Assembly: GCA_013216135.1 (NCBI GenBank)
Contig: JABSOS010000007.1
Coordinates: 101,955 to 165,954, forward strand
Reading direction: 5' to 3'
DNA from: Candidatus Caenarcanales bacterium
GTDB lineage: Bacteria; Cyanobacteriota; Vampirovibrionia; LMEP-6097
Length of the DNA stretch: 64,000 bases
In this document: positions 26,560-35,583 of the stretch, in pieces
How positions within the stretch are numbered: the first letter of the stretch is position 1
Layout of the letters: each line of letters starts with the position of its first letter
The notes under the pieces: model-generated
What the model saw: the letters and a program-made list of their open reading frames with translations, nothing else
The model's database searches: none
What the model was told of the DNA's origin: nothing
Position numbers and translations under genes: made by a program

Positions 26560-27023
26560 TTTTCAAGATTAGTGTTGCTTGAATATACTTCAATAGTATC
26601 TGGTAAACCTAAATCATGAAGTAAATCTCTAATATCACTTTCATCAAGATCTTCATTTTGGTTAATATACTTGCTCAAATTCTCAAAGTTAATTTTAGAG
26701 GGTAATGGACTTTGTCTTGTAAATTCCTCCTGAAGTTTCTCGTCCATTTTACCCACTGCTTCAATTATCGTGTACAATACTGCAGCAGCTGGTATCCCAA
26801 GTGACATCAAAAGCGATATCAAGAGTGCTAAATCAACTGAAGCTTTTTTTATTTGAATGTCCTCTTGTTTTTCAACAGATTCAACTGAGTGTAAACGATC
26901 AATAAGATTCTTCTGATGGTTTGAATCCACATTAAAATCCTGACCACCCACACTTGATGCAAACATTAGAGGAGTTAAGCATAAAGTTTTTGAGGTATTT
27001 GAGATAATATTATTAAAATCCAC
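26532..27023 (-). CDS. N-terminal part of the split TraB/Tiki-like gene
   Basis: The open frame starts at TTG 27035, but the promoter at 27037-27066 places the transcript start near 27030, so I use the GTG at 27023 (about 163 residues). It holds one hydrophobic helix (LALLISLLMSLGIPAAAVLYTII) flanked by charged helices. The end (LENWKNVTLYS) replaces what would read LENWKKCDFIFLAENH with one more A, joining it smoothly to the next ORF. I therefore regard it as one interrupted gene. Confidence 0.5.
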   Translation of the reverse strand: MDFNNIISNTSKTLCLTPLMFASSVGGQDFNVDSNHQKNLIDRLHSVESVEKQEDIQIKKASVDLALLISLLMSLGIPAAAVLYTIIEAVGKMDEKLQEEFTRQSPLPSKINFENLSKYINQNEDLDESDIRDLLHDLGLPDTIEVYSSNTNLENWKNVTLYS

Positions 27024-27036
27024 GCCGGCACTCAAG

Positions 27037-27066
27037 ATAATACAGCATTTTGTGCAGTCTTGTCAA
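27037..27066 (-). promoter_or_regulatory. Consensus promoter of the split TraB-like gene
   Basis: Minus strand TTGACA (27066-27061), 18-base spacer, TATTAT (27042-27037). A strong sigma-70 type match that also fixes the start downstream of 27030. Confidence 0.75.
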
Positions 27067-27117
27067 TACCCATTCCAAAAATGCAAATACCAGCAATTTA
27101 GAATTAATTTAAAAAGC

Positions 27118-28017
27118 CTAACGAATATCCCTATTCAAACCAGAAACCAAAACCCCAGAAAAAACTAAAGCAAAAGCCAAATAATGAAAATACTGTAACT
27201 CCTCCCCTAGAATAAAGAACGATGAAAATGCAGCAAAAACAGGAATACTATAATAAATCAGATTAGCTTTCACCGACCCTAAAGCCTCAACAGCTTTCTG
27301 CCATAAAAACCAAGCCAAAACTGAGGCTAAAGCTCCTATATATAAAAAGATTCCTAAAACATTCAAATTAAAATTAATTGGTTCTAAAACCATTCGCTCA
27401 AAGATATAAAAAGGAGTCAAGCTAAGAACCCCAAATGCAACTATGACACACAAAAAGCTCAAAGTAGAAATCTCTTTAGGCTTAACAACTAAAGCAACAT
27501 TCCAGCTGCCCCAAATGAATGCACTTAAAGACACAAGAATATCACCACGGTTAAAAGCCATATTCAAAGCTGAAGCTAAATCTCCTTTACTAATCATAAA
27601 TAGAGTACCTAAAAAAGCTAATATAGCTCCAGCACTTTTAGCTTTAGAAAATTTTTCCACTCGAAAAATACAAGCAAAAAATATAGTAAGAATCGGTGCC
27701 GTAGCCATAATAATTGCAAGATTATTTGCAGTAGTGTATTTCCCAGCAAAATAAATAACAGTATTAAAGAGTCCCACTCCAGTTAAGCCCATTACAAATA
27801 GATAGCCTAAGCTTTTGTTGATATGAGACCATTCATCTTTTAACTTTTTAAAAGACAAAGGAACTAAAATAATTAGAGCAATAAACCACCTCCAAAAAGC
27901 CAAGCTAATAGGTGGAATCCAGTCATGAACACCTCTTGCGATAATAAAATTACCCGACCAAATTAAACATGTTAGAAGTGCAAAACAAATTGCAATTAAA
28001 TATTTTTTCTGAAGCAC
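27118..28017 (-). CDS. EamA-family (DMT) transporter
   Basis: 299 residues in ten hydrophobic segments, two internally repeated halves as in the drug/metabolite transporter family. Typical motifs: WSGNFIIARGVHDWIPPISLAFWRW near the start and a second EamA repeat GDILVSLSAFIWGSWNVALV. Such proteins export amino acids or metabolites; substrate cannot be told. GTG start. It lies alone between the split gene and the following membrane ORFan. Confidence 0.9.
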   Translation of the reverse strand: MLQKKYLIAICFALLTCLIWSGNFIIARGVHDWIPPISLAFWRWFIALIILVPLSFKKLKDEWSHINKSLGYLFVMGLTGVGLFNTVIYFAGKYTTANNLAIIMATAPILTIFFACIFRVEKFSKAKSAGAILAFLGTLFMISKGDLASALNMAFNRGDILVSLSAFIWGSWNVALVVKPKEISTLSFLCVIVAFGVLSLTPFYIFERMVLEPINFNLNVLGIFLYIGALASVLAWFLWQKAVEALGSVKANLIYYSIPVFAAFSSFFILGEELQYFHYLAFALVFSGVLVSGLNRDIR

Positions 28018-28036
28018 TAACTATATTGTAGCGAGT

Positions 28037-29191
28037 TTAGGCTGCAGCAAGGCTTTCATTATTCACAGGCTTATTCATAATCTCATCAGCTGCTGCTTTA
28101 AATATCTTAATCGCTTCTTTTCTAAATGACATAGTATTCACTCCCATAAAGAATGATCTTGCTGCCATAGCAGCATCTTCAAACTTAAAGTTCATAACAG
28201 CTGAAGCTAAAGTACCCCAACCCGCAACTTCACCATATTTACCAGCAACCACGAGGTCAGGATCCTTCATGCTGGCATAAGACTTAGACCTAATAATATT
28301 TGCAAAGGTCGGGAATACAGCAAGACTCTTATTCAAAGCCCAAGCAATCTTTTCTTGTCCTAAAACTTTAGATATTAAAGAACCACCACCAATAGCTCCA
28401 ATTAACACAGATGATACAGCTTGAAGGTGTGGAATATTACGTGCCTGCTTTCCAGAAAGTGAATCTTTTGTAGCTTCTAAGATCTTAGGATTTTTGAAAG
28501 ATTCAAAAGTTAATTCAAAAGCGACTTTCCAGTCATTAATAAAGTCTTGGATTAAATTTGAAGAAGAGCCATCATCTTTATTATGCAAGTTTGCAATATG
28601 ATCAGCAGTACCATCTGGAAGAGTATCTGGAAACTCTTTAGCAAAATCAAGCATATCTTTTAATATACCTAAGTGACAGAGATTACCAAAATTCCTAGCC
28701 CACTGCCCCCAAAAAGATTTATTTTCAAAAGCCAATGTTCCTAAAAATGCAACAGCTGTAGGAACCATCATACCTAGATTAACCCTTTCACCTTTAGTAA
28801 AAACCCCTCTTAACTGATGGGCAGCAGTATCTAAGCAGTAACCAACTCTTTGAAGAATATCGCCTGCTTTTTTAGCGTTCGGCATTAAGCCAAGTGGGGT
28901 CGCAATAAAAGAAAAAACAGAAGACAAACCGTAAAGATTATGTAAATTAGGTAAAACCTTCTTTACGAAAAACCCAGCATTTGGATTCCCATCTGCTTGA
29001 AGGCTATCATCCACTTCATTTTCAAATTCACGAACCTTACTTAAATCAGCAATAGTATCCGCGTTAACCTTATCAATCTCTGTTTCAGAACGACAAGGTA
29101 TATCACTAGCCACTCCTGGTGGATTATCTAGACTATTTTTAAAATCATTAAAAGCGTAAGCTAAATTAGTCTTTTGAGCGACCTGATTCAC
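28037..29191 (-). CDS. Membrane-associated ORFan
   Basis: 384 residues, family not recognised. The first 80 residues are acidic and polar; several moderately hydrophobic helices follow (LGMMVPTAVAFLGTLAF, VSSVLIGAIGGGSLISKVLG, GWGTLASAVMNFKF). The alternation of soluble start and repeated hairpin-like hydrophobic segments recalls inclusion-type or injected membrane proteins of T3SS bacteria, but I see no specific motif. GTG start, 19 bases after the transporter in reverse order, so it may be transcribed together with it. Confidence 0.6.
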   Translation of the reverse strand: MNQVAQKTNLAYAFNDFKNSLDNPPGVASDIPCRSETEIDKVNADTIADLSKVREFENEVDDSLQADGNPNAGFFVKKVLPNLHNLYGLSSVFSFIATPLGLMPNAKKAGDILQRVGYCLDTAAHQLRGVFTKGERVNLGMMVPTAVAFLGTLAFENKSFWGQWARNFGNLCHLGILKDMLDFAKEFPDTLPDGTADHIANLHNKDDGSSSNLIQDFINDWKVAFELTFESFKNPKILEATKDSLSGKQARNIPHLQAVSSVLIGAIGGGSLISKVLGQEKIAWALNKSLAVFPTFANIIRSKSYASMKDPDLVVAGKYGEVAGWGTLASAVMNFKFEDAAMAARSFFMGVNTMSFRKEAIKIFKAAADEIMNKPVNNESLAAA

Positions 29192-29265
29192 AATTAACGC
29201 CTTTGTTATCTGTGAGACGAGTAGAATAAGTTAATACACTTGCAGCCCTTATACCTTAACATTTC

Positions 29266-30006
29266 TTAGTCATTTACGTTGACTTTATCAGTAGCTTTTA
29301 TAAGCTCTTTGCCGATTTCATAAAATTCATCAGTGAAAATATGATGAAATTCAGAATGAATTGAATCTCCAACTCTTTTTAAAAAAGCTTTATAGACCTT
29401 ATCATTTCTAATTTGATTTTGTCTGAAGCGAATGATTGAATTAATAATCGGATTAAATAACTTTTCTAGAAGTTCCTTCTTAAAGTCTTTTACCTTCTCA
29501 TCTTTACATTCATAAAGTTCAATTTCTTTGACGTGTTTTTCTATTTGAACAAAGTTATGAACCCAAATATTATAATCTTCAGCTTCAAAATTACTAAATA
29601 AGTAAGCGATATAATCACTGATCTTAATAATATTCTTTTCAATAAACTTCAAGTCACGCTTACACTTCTGCTCTTTTTCATCTAATTCTTTTTTGAAACC
29701 TAAATAGTATATGAGATAAACAACAGAAGCACTTAAAAGCCCTGTATAGAACTTAGTTAGAGACTGTTCAAGCAAGGCAATACTATACATAAAAGTGAAA
29801 ACCACGAAAAACAGAACCATCTCAAGGAAACCTCTCCGCTTGAGCTGCATAAAAATCAAACTTAAAAAAAGTAAAATTAAGCCTAGAAGTACTCCTAAAA
29901 GACTCGCCACAACTTCATGGTTATGAAGTATTATTTCAAGTATAGAAAAAAGACTAAGTGATGGATTTTCATTTATGTGATTTAAAAATAATATAAGTTC
30001 ATCCAT
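29266..30006 (-). CDS. Membrane protein with long cytoplasmic helical tail
   Basis: About 246 residues from the ATG at 30006 (GTG at 30012 is possible). Three membrane segments in the first 110 residues (VVASLLGVLLGLILLFLSLIF, MVLFFVVFTFMYSIALL, LLSASVVYLIYYLGF), then a charged helical domain. No family recognised. Divergent from the small ORFan at 30034 with a palindromic TATATAA between them. Confidence 0.6.
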   Translation of the reverse strand: MDELILFLNHINENPSLSLFSILEIILHNHEVVASLLGVLLGLILLFLSLIFMQLKRRGFLEMVLFFVVFTFMYSIALLEQSLTKFYTGLLSASVVYLIYYLGFKKELDEKEQKCKRDLKFIEKNIIKISDYIAYLFSNFEAEDYNIWVHNFVQIEKHVKEIELYECKDEKVKDFKKELLEKLFNPIINSIIRFRQNQIRNDKVYKAFLKRVGDSIHSEFHHIFTDEFYEIGKELIKATDKVNVND

Positions 30007-30033
30007 ACCCACTTATATAATGCCCAAAATAAC

Positions 30034-30411
30034 GTGACTTCAATTCACCAAAACCCAAATGATAATTCTTTAGTAAGGGAAACATTGATAAAGCTCTCAG
30101 ATAGAGCCGCTCTCTTTAAGAAACTTAAAGAAAAAAAGAGTAGAGAGGTATCAAAACAAGAACAAAACAAAAAACTACATAAAAGTCCTCTTGAAGAGTT
30201 CCTATCACCAGAAAAAAAGCCGACTATTTATGTCAACGCAAAATCATTTAGACATATGATGGCTTTTGAGGTTGCAGAAACAATCGTAAAGCAGCTACTC
30301 TACAACAACTACACCCCAACAATGATTAAACTTGTCATTGAAAATGCACAAAATGAAGAAAAAGTTCACCGAGTACTTAAATATATTCATCATTTAATGA
30401 ATGTAACTTAA
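30034..30411 (+). CDS. Small basic soluble ORFan
   Basis: 125 residues from a GTG at 30034; very basic N-terminal 50 residues with a coiled-coil look, then a compact helical end (FRHMMAFEVAETIVKQLL). TATAAT at 30016-30021 lies 12 bases before the start. Not recognised. Confidence 0.55.
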   Translation: MTSIHQNPNDNSLVRETLIKLSDRAALFKKLKEKKSREVSKQEQNKKLHKSPLEEFLSPEKKPTIYVNAKSFRHMMAFEVAETIVKQLLYNNYTPTMIKLVIENAQNEEKVHRVLKYIHHLMNVT

Positions 30412-30418
30412 TTAGAGC

Positions 30419-31144
30419 CTAAGTATTTAAAGTAAAGTTTGTATTAGTATCAAATTCAGTCCAGCCCATACTATGAATTAAACGAGTAATAGTATATGGA
30501 GCCCTAGCGTTGCTCATATAGTAAGCAGGATAAATTGATTGGAGGTGATTTGTTTTAATAAGATGGTAGTTAATTTTCGCTAGAGTATCTTGCTCTAAAC
30601 CATTAAAACTCCACTTCTTGCCATCAGCAAAGTCGGCTAAGGAAATAAACATAGCTTCAAAACCTTGCTCTAAGCTAAAAAATTCTTTTCTCGCTCCATA
30701 ATCATCGTTACCAACATTCCCAGGGTTATTCAAGGTCGTATAATTAGTAAGGCTTGTCTCTGAGACATGAACAGCTAAAACAAATCTAGCGTCTAAAGCA
30801 TATTGATCGCCAAGTTTAATAAACAAGTCAACCAAGTCTTCGACATGAATAAAATTAGTTAGCTCACCCTTCACATTAACTAAATAATACTCAGAACCTT
30901 TCAAATAATCCTTGAGAAAATTTATCATCTCATCACGGTATCTAAGATTTAAGTTTTGATAATTTTCATCCCAGATATTATTTGTATGCTTAATACTTAC
31001 GATGGAATCCTGAGTTCCTTTAGTATTTTCAAGACTTAAAGACTGACTTAAATTATTTACTCTTACTGGTTCTTTCATATAGAAACTGGCAAGACCACTT
31101 TTGGTGGTAATAATTAGTAATAGTGATATTAAGATTGCTCTCAT
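30419..31144 (-). CDS. Secreted lysozyme/glucosaminidase-like protein
   Basis: 241 residues with an N-terminal signal peptide (ILISLLLIITTKSGLAS). The C-terminal half shows the pattern of lysozyme-fold hydrolases: LDARFVLAVHVSETSLTNY (catalytic-type Glu after a helix), then LNNPGNVGNDDYGARKEF and LEQGFEAMFISLADFADGKKW, like the NNxFG region of glucosaminidases. Likely acts on peptidoglycan in the periplasm or outside. It has its own consensus promoter. Confidence 0.6.
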   Translation of the reverse strand: MRAILISLLLIITTKSGLASFYMKEPVRVNNLSQSLSLENTKGTQDSIVSIKHTNNIWDENYQNLNLRYRDEMINFLKDYLKGSEYYLVNVKGELTNFIHVEDLVDLFIKLGDQYALDARFVLAVHVSETSLTNYTTLNNPGNVGNDDYGARKEFFSLEQGFEAMFISLADFADGKKWSFNGLEQDTLAKINYHLIKTNHLQSIYPAYYMSNARAPYTITRLIHSMGWTEFDTNTNFTLNT

Positions 31145-31182
31145 TATAACCTCTAGATAATTTTCAATTACCTAAGCAAAGG

Positions 31183-31212
31183 ATTATAGTGTAATTACGC
31201 TTTACTTGTCAA
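31183..31212 (-). promoter_or_regulatory. Consensus promoter of the lysozyme-like gene
   Basis: Minus strand TTGACA (31212-31207), 18-base spacer, TATAAT (31188-31183). The leader is about 30 bases and holds a weak AGAGG ribosome site. Confidence 0.82.
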
Positions 31213-31264
31213 TACTTTTATTAATTACTTTGCAAAAGCCAGTAATTAAGGGTAAATAATAGTT

Positions 31265-32371
31265 ATGCAATGCAGAAATTTTGCACAATTGCTAAAACCT
31301 GAAGCCACAGAATTAATTATTCTTACAGAGGGTTTTACTGCTACTAGACATGCAAAAACAGCTGAAGGTGTGATTCGTTATGGTTCTTGGGATCTAAAAT
31401 CTCTAATAGATTCTGAGTATAGTGAAAACACAGCCTATGGTGTCCATGTAGCCAAATCTTTAGCAGAAGCTCTAAATAAATTTTCAAACACTAAAAATAA
31501 AGCTTTACTTTTAGGTATTGCACCCGTGGGAGGAAAACTTCCTGAAAGCTGGCTAGAGATCATTAAAGAAGCTATTAAAAATTCATGTCATATCATCAGT
31601 GGCTTGCATGATTTTTTAGAAGAGAAAGAAGAATTAAAACTACTAGCTGAGCAAAATCAAGTTTACTTGTGGGACTTAAGAAACCCTAATAATTATCCAG
31701 CATCACGGGAAAACCATATTTGTGAACTTAAAGAAAGATCAGCAACTGTAATTAGCATGGTCGGTAGCGACTGTAGTGTAGGTAAAATGTGCAGCGCACT
31801 TGAAATTAAGAAATCTTTAAATGAAAGTGGACTAAAGTCATCATTTGTAGCGACAGGACAAACTGGAATAGCTATAACTGGCTCTGGAATTCCTTTAGAT
31901 AGAATCATTGGTGATTTTATGGCAGGGAGTTTAGAAAAAGAAATTGAATATAATATAGAAACCCAGAAACCTGATTTTGTAATCGTCGAAGGACAAGGCT
32001 CTCTTTTACACCCTGCTTACTCAAGTGTCACCTTAGCTTTAATTCATGGCAGTAACCCTGATGCTTTAATTTTATGCCATAAAGCTGATCTGGAAGAAAT
32101 TAATGGAAACTACGGAATCAAAATCCCAGACTTAAAAGAACTGATTAAGCTCTACGAAGACACAGCAAACTTAATTAAAAAAGGTAAAAAGATAAAAATT
32201 CTTGGAATTTCAATAAATACATCAGCACTAGATAGTGAAGAAGCAAGAAATTATATCGAAAGAGTAGAAAGTAAAACTGGCTTAGCAGCAACAGATCCGA
32301 TTCGCTATGGAGTTAATAAAATCACAAAATCAATCTCATCCAACTTTAAAGAAAAGGCCATAATAGAGTAA
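31265..32371 (+). CDS. DUF1611 / DgcN-type D-glutamate N-acetyltransferase-like protein
   Basis: 368 residues. An N-terminal Rossmann-like domain (about 1-140) is followed by a P-loop-like motif MVGSDCSVGKMCSALE at about 162-177 and the conserved IVEGQGSLLHPAYSSVTLALIHG, the core of the DUF1611 family. Members named DgcN N-acetylate D-glutamate before racemisation by an enolase-superfamily partner. The start codon of exactly such a partner overlaps this gene's stop by one base. I infer a two-step D-amino acid or dipeptide pathway; the exact substrate is not proven. Confidence 0.72.
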   Translation: MQCRNFAQLLKPEATELIILTEGFTATRHAKTAEGVIRYGSWDLKSLIDSEYSENTAYGVHVAKSLAEALNKFSNTKNKALLLGIAPVGGKLPESWLEIIKEAIKNSCHIISGLHDFLEEKEELKLLAEQNQVYLWDLRNPNNYPASRENHICELKERSATVISMVGSDCSVGKMCSALEIKKSLNESGLKSSFVATGQTGIAITGSGIPLDRIIGDFMAGSLEKEIEYNIETQKPDFVIVEGQGSLLHPAYSSVTLALIHGSNPDALILCHKADLEEINGNYGIKIPDLKELIKLYEDTANLIKKGKKIKILGISINTSALDSEEARNYIERVESKTGLAATDPIRYGVNKITKSISSNFKEKAIIE

Positions 32372-33405
32372 TGAAATTAAGCTATGAACTTTTAGAATTA
32401 GATTTAGAATTTCCTTTTACGATTTCACGAGGCTCAAAATCAAAATCAAAGACGATGATGACTAAAATCGAGGCAAGCCACAATGGTCAAAGCTTCACCG
32501 GACTCGGAGAAGCAGTATTCTCAGAATTTTATGGAGAAGATGAGCATACGGTTAAAGCTGCTTATGGTGAATTAATCCGTAATGGGATTCTAATGAACCT
32601 AGATCTTTTCAATGGACAAGAGTTTCTTAGACGCGTACAAAGCTTTGCTGGTAACAATGCAGCTAAAGCTGGTATTGACATAGCACTATATGATTTAAGA
32701 GCAAAGGCTCTAGGTTTACCTCTCTACAAATTTTTAGGCTTAGATAAAAATAAAGCACCTAGAACTTCTTACACCATAGGCATAGCCAGCATAGAGGAAA
32801 CTGAACTAAAAGTAAAAACTGCCCTAGAAAGGAATTACGACATCCTAAAAGTTAAATTAGGCACGAAAGAAGATCTACAGATCTTACAAAAAATCAGATC
32901 TCTTGCTCCGCAAGCAACTATTAGAGTCGATGCGAACGCTGCCTGGACTTTAGCTGAAGCCTTAGAATTAATTCAACAGATTAAATCTTTAGGTATAGAA
33001 TTCGTAGAAGAGCCTTTAAGACTGGATTCTACAGAAGAAGAATATAAGATTTTATACGAAAGAAGTACGTTACCTTTAATGGCTGATGAGTCTTGTAAAA
33101 AATTAGACGATATTTCTAAGTGTGCAAAATACTTTCATATGATCAATCTAAAATTAACTAAAACAGGTAGCTTAAGTGAAGCACTAAGAATGATTCATGC
33201 AGCTAGAGCTTTAGATTTAAGAATAATGTTAGGTTGTTTTACAGAAACAAATATTTCCATTTCTGCGATGGCAAGCATCAGTCCTCTAGTAGATTATGCT
33301 GACTTAGATGGTTCCTTATTACTTAAGAATGATCCATTTAAGAATGAGCTTTTTCAAGGAAATAAGATTTGTTTGCTTGATAAGCCTGGTATAGGGATTT
33401 GTTAA
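32371..33405 (+). CDS. Enolase-superfamily epimerase (Ala-Glu epimerase / DgcA-like)
   Basis: 344 residues of the mandelate racemase/muconate lactonising group. The acid-base lysine is in ILKVKLGT, metal ligands in RVDANAAW, EEPL and ADESC, the second lysine in INLKLTKTG, and the end motif is GCFTETN. This set matches L-Ala-D/L-Glu epimerases and N-acetyl-D-glutamate racemases. Coupled to the DUF1611 gene by a one-base overlap. Probable role: recycling of D-glutamate or murein dipeptides. Between the two functions I cannot choose from sequence alone. Confidence 0.85.
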   Translation: MKLSYELLELDLEFPFTISRGSKSKSKTMMTKIEASHNGQSFTGLGEAVFSEFYGEDEHTVKAAYGELIRNGILMNLDLFNGQEFLRRVQSFAGNNAAKAGIDIALYDLRAKALGLPLYKFLGLDKNKAPRTSYTIGIASIEETELKVKTALERNYDILKVKLGTKEDLQILQKIRSLAPQATIRVDANAAWTLAEALELIQQIKSLGIEFVEEPLRLDSTEEEYKILYERSTLPLMADESCKKLDDISKCAKYFHMINLKLTKTGSLSEALRMIHAARALDLRIMLGCFTETNISISAMASISPLVDYADLDGSLLLKNDPFKNELFQGNKICLLDKPGIGIC

Positions 33406-33438
33406 CTGGCGTTAGTGTATTATACTTTTTATTAATCA

Positions 33439-34689
33439 ATGACATTAAACTCGATTAGAACAGAAGTCATTATCATCGGAGCTGGTGCTGCTGGTCTGAT
33501 GACGGCTATATCTGCAGCCAGTAGAGGACGTAAAGTTACGGTAATCGAATCTCATCATAAACTTTGTGAAAAAATCCGAATCTCTGGTGGTGGGCGCTGT
33601 AATTTTACAAACCTGGGAGCTTGTGCTGAAAGATATATTTCTCAAAACCCACATTTCATAAAATCTGCTTTAAGAACTTATACTCAGGAAGATTTCATTA
33701 ACCTTGTCGAAAGACATAATATTAAATACTATGAAAAGAAACTTGGACAGCTCTTCTGTAAAGAAAGCTCACAAGAAATCATAAATATGCTTTTAAAGGA
33801 ATGCTCTGATCTAGGTGTAAGCATCATCTATCCATGTAAAGTTCAAAGCATTAATCAGCTTGAAGAGAACAAATTCCAGATTAAAGCAGAGCATCTAAAA
33901 GACAAGTCTAGACTCGAACTTTACTCTGAGTCTTTAGTTATGGCTAGTGGCGGACTTTCAATCCCTCAAATCGGTGCAAGTGACTTTGGTTATAGAATTG
34001 CAAAGCAATTCAACTTAAACATAATCGAACCTAAAGCTGCTTTAGTGCCATTAATGAGTTTAGATTCTGAAAGAAATTTTTATAAAAGCCTGAGTGGGGT
34101 GTCTATAGACAGCATCTGTACTTATAAAAGAACTAAAAAACAAGAAACTAGCTTTAGAGAAAATATACTTTTTACCCATAGAGGTCTAAGCGGACCAGCG
34201 ATTTTGCAAATCTCATCTTACATAGACGATGAAGACTCGATTAATATTGATCTACTTCCTGAAAAAAATAATTTAGTAGATGAATTAAAGTCTTTCACTA
34301 AAAACCCTAAATTCTCAAAAAAATTCTTAATTAACATCCTTAAAGAGAATTATAGTGAAATAGCAGAGAAGTTCTATGATAGCTTCGCTGAGACGTATAA
34401 ATGCAAACTTAAAAATAGGTTAGCGACCTATTCTCATGGCTTTCTGGATACTTTAGCAAATAAACTTAAATCTTGGGCATTTACTAATCAAGAATCAGAA
34501 GGCTTTAATAAAGCTGAAGTTACTAGAGGTGGCATCGACACGAATGAACTGTCAAGTAAAACGATGGCAGTAAAAAACAACCCCAATCTTTACTTTGTAG
34601 GAGAATTAGTTGATGTAACAGGCTGGCTTGGCGGGTATAATTTTCAATGGGCTTGGTCTTCTGGCTATGTGGCAGGGCAAAATTGTTAA
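33439..34689 (+). CDS. HI0933/YhiN-family flavoprotein
   Basis: 416 residues. FAD-binding start IIIGAGAAGLMTAISAASRG, the family-specific KIRISGGGRCNFTN, the substrate-domain motif LFTHRGLSGPAIL and the end GELVDVTGWLGGYNFQWAWSSGYVAG are all typical of the HI0933 (YhiN, BaiN) oxidoreductases. Some members reduce bile-acid intermediates; for most the substrate is unknown. The following gene starts on the next base after its stop. Confidence 0.88.
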   Translation: MTLNSIRTEVIIIGAGAAGLMTAISAASRGRKVTVIESHHKLCEKIRISGGGRCNFTNLGACAERYISQNPHFIKSALRTYTQEDFINLVERHNIKYYEKKLGQLFCKESSQEIINMLLKECSDLGVSIIYPCKVQSINQLEENKFQIKAEHLKDKSRLELYSESLVMASGGLSIPQIGASDFGYRIAKQFNLNIIEPKAALVPLMSLDSERNFYKSLSGVSIDSICTYKRTKKQETSFRENILFTHRGLSGPAILQISSYIDDEDSINIDLLPEKNNLVDELKSFTKNPKFSKKFLINILKENYSEIAEKFYDSFAETYKCKLKNRLATYSHGFLDTLANKLKSWAFTNQESEGFNKAEVTRGGIDTNELSSKTMAVKNNPNLYFVGELVDVTGWLGGYNFQWAWSSGYVAGQNC

Positions 34690-35583
34690 ATGTTATTTGA
34701 AGCACTAGAATATTTTCATAACAGCTCTAGATGCCCGAAGTATCTAAAAGACTTCGGACAATTATCAGAGATTATCGCCATAAAAGCTAGAGCTAAAAGG
34801 TGTTATAAATCTTGGGAGAACCACTTAAATAACAGTAAAGCATTCATAAACATGCACCTTGACTTGAACCCAAACATTTATGGAAGTTCATCTATCTTAA
34901 TTTTTGGTGCAGGAATGTGCAACGACCTAGATCTTTATTACCTCGGAGATAACTTTGACAAAGTTATTCTCTTAGATTTATTTTTCTTGAAATCAACGAG
35001 AGAAGCTCTATCAAAATATAACAATGTCTTTTTCTGTGAGCTTGACATTAGTAACTCAATGGAAAAAATCCATCAATTAGCGACTCACTATAAAGATAAC
35101 TACCCGAAGTTTTTAAGTGTATTAAAACAATTTTCAGAAAAGAACAAACTTACAAACTCACTTAAAGAACACTCTGTGTTTAATCTCATAAAAAATAATG
35201 AAACGAATAATGTAGTTTCTCTAAATCTTCTTTCCCAAATTCCACTTGCCTATGAAAGCTTCTTTGAAAAAACTTTAAAAAAGGACTACCGTGAAGAAGA
35301 CTGTGCATTTTTCTATAAGTACTTGATTAAAGAACACTTACATTTACTGACTTTAATTAAAAAAATGAACAAAAACGTTCTTTTACTAACAGATATTCAA
35401 AAATACGTCTCTGACAGTAGTGGTAAAGAGAAAGATAAAGAGTCCAGCCTTCATGGTATTAACCTAGTTCAGCATCTAGGGAAAATCGACTTAAAAGAAA
35501 AATGGTACTGGGATCTTGCTCCAGTAGGAGAAATCAACAATAGTTACGCCATGAAACTTTTAATCAATGCCATTAAGCTTTAA
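34690..35583 (+). CDS. Rossmann-fold protein, possible methyltransferase
   Basis: 297 residues. One nucleotide-binding-like segment, SSILIFGAGMCNDLDLYYL followed by FDKVILLDL, looks like motif I and II of SAM-dependent methyltransferases, and a possible post-I element is VFFCELDIS. The rest is helical without known motifs. It begins directly after the HI0933 gene with no gap and probably depends on it for translation. Converges on the carotenoid-isomerase-like gene with a 24-base overlap. Confidence 0.5.
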   Translation: MLFEALEYFHNSSRCPKYLKDFGQLSEIIAIKARAKRCYKSWENHLNNSKAFINMHLDLNPNIYGSSSILIFGAGMCNDLDLYYLGDNFDKVILLDLFFLKSTREALSKYNNVFFCELDISNSMEKIHQLATHYKDNYPKFLSVLKQFSEKNKLTNSLKEHSVFNLIKNNETNNVVSLNLLSQIPLAYESFFEKTLKKDYREEDCAFFYKYLIKEHLHLLTLIKKMNKNVLLLTDIQKYVSDSSGKEKDKESSLHGINLVQHLGKIDLKEKWYWDLAPVGEINNSYAMKLLINAIKL

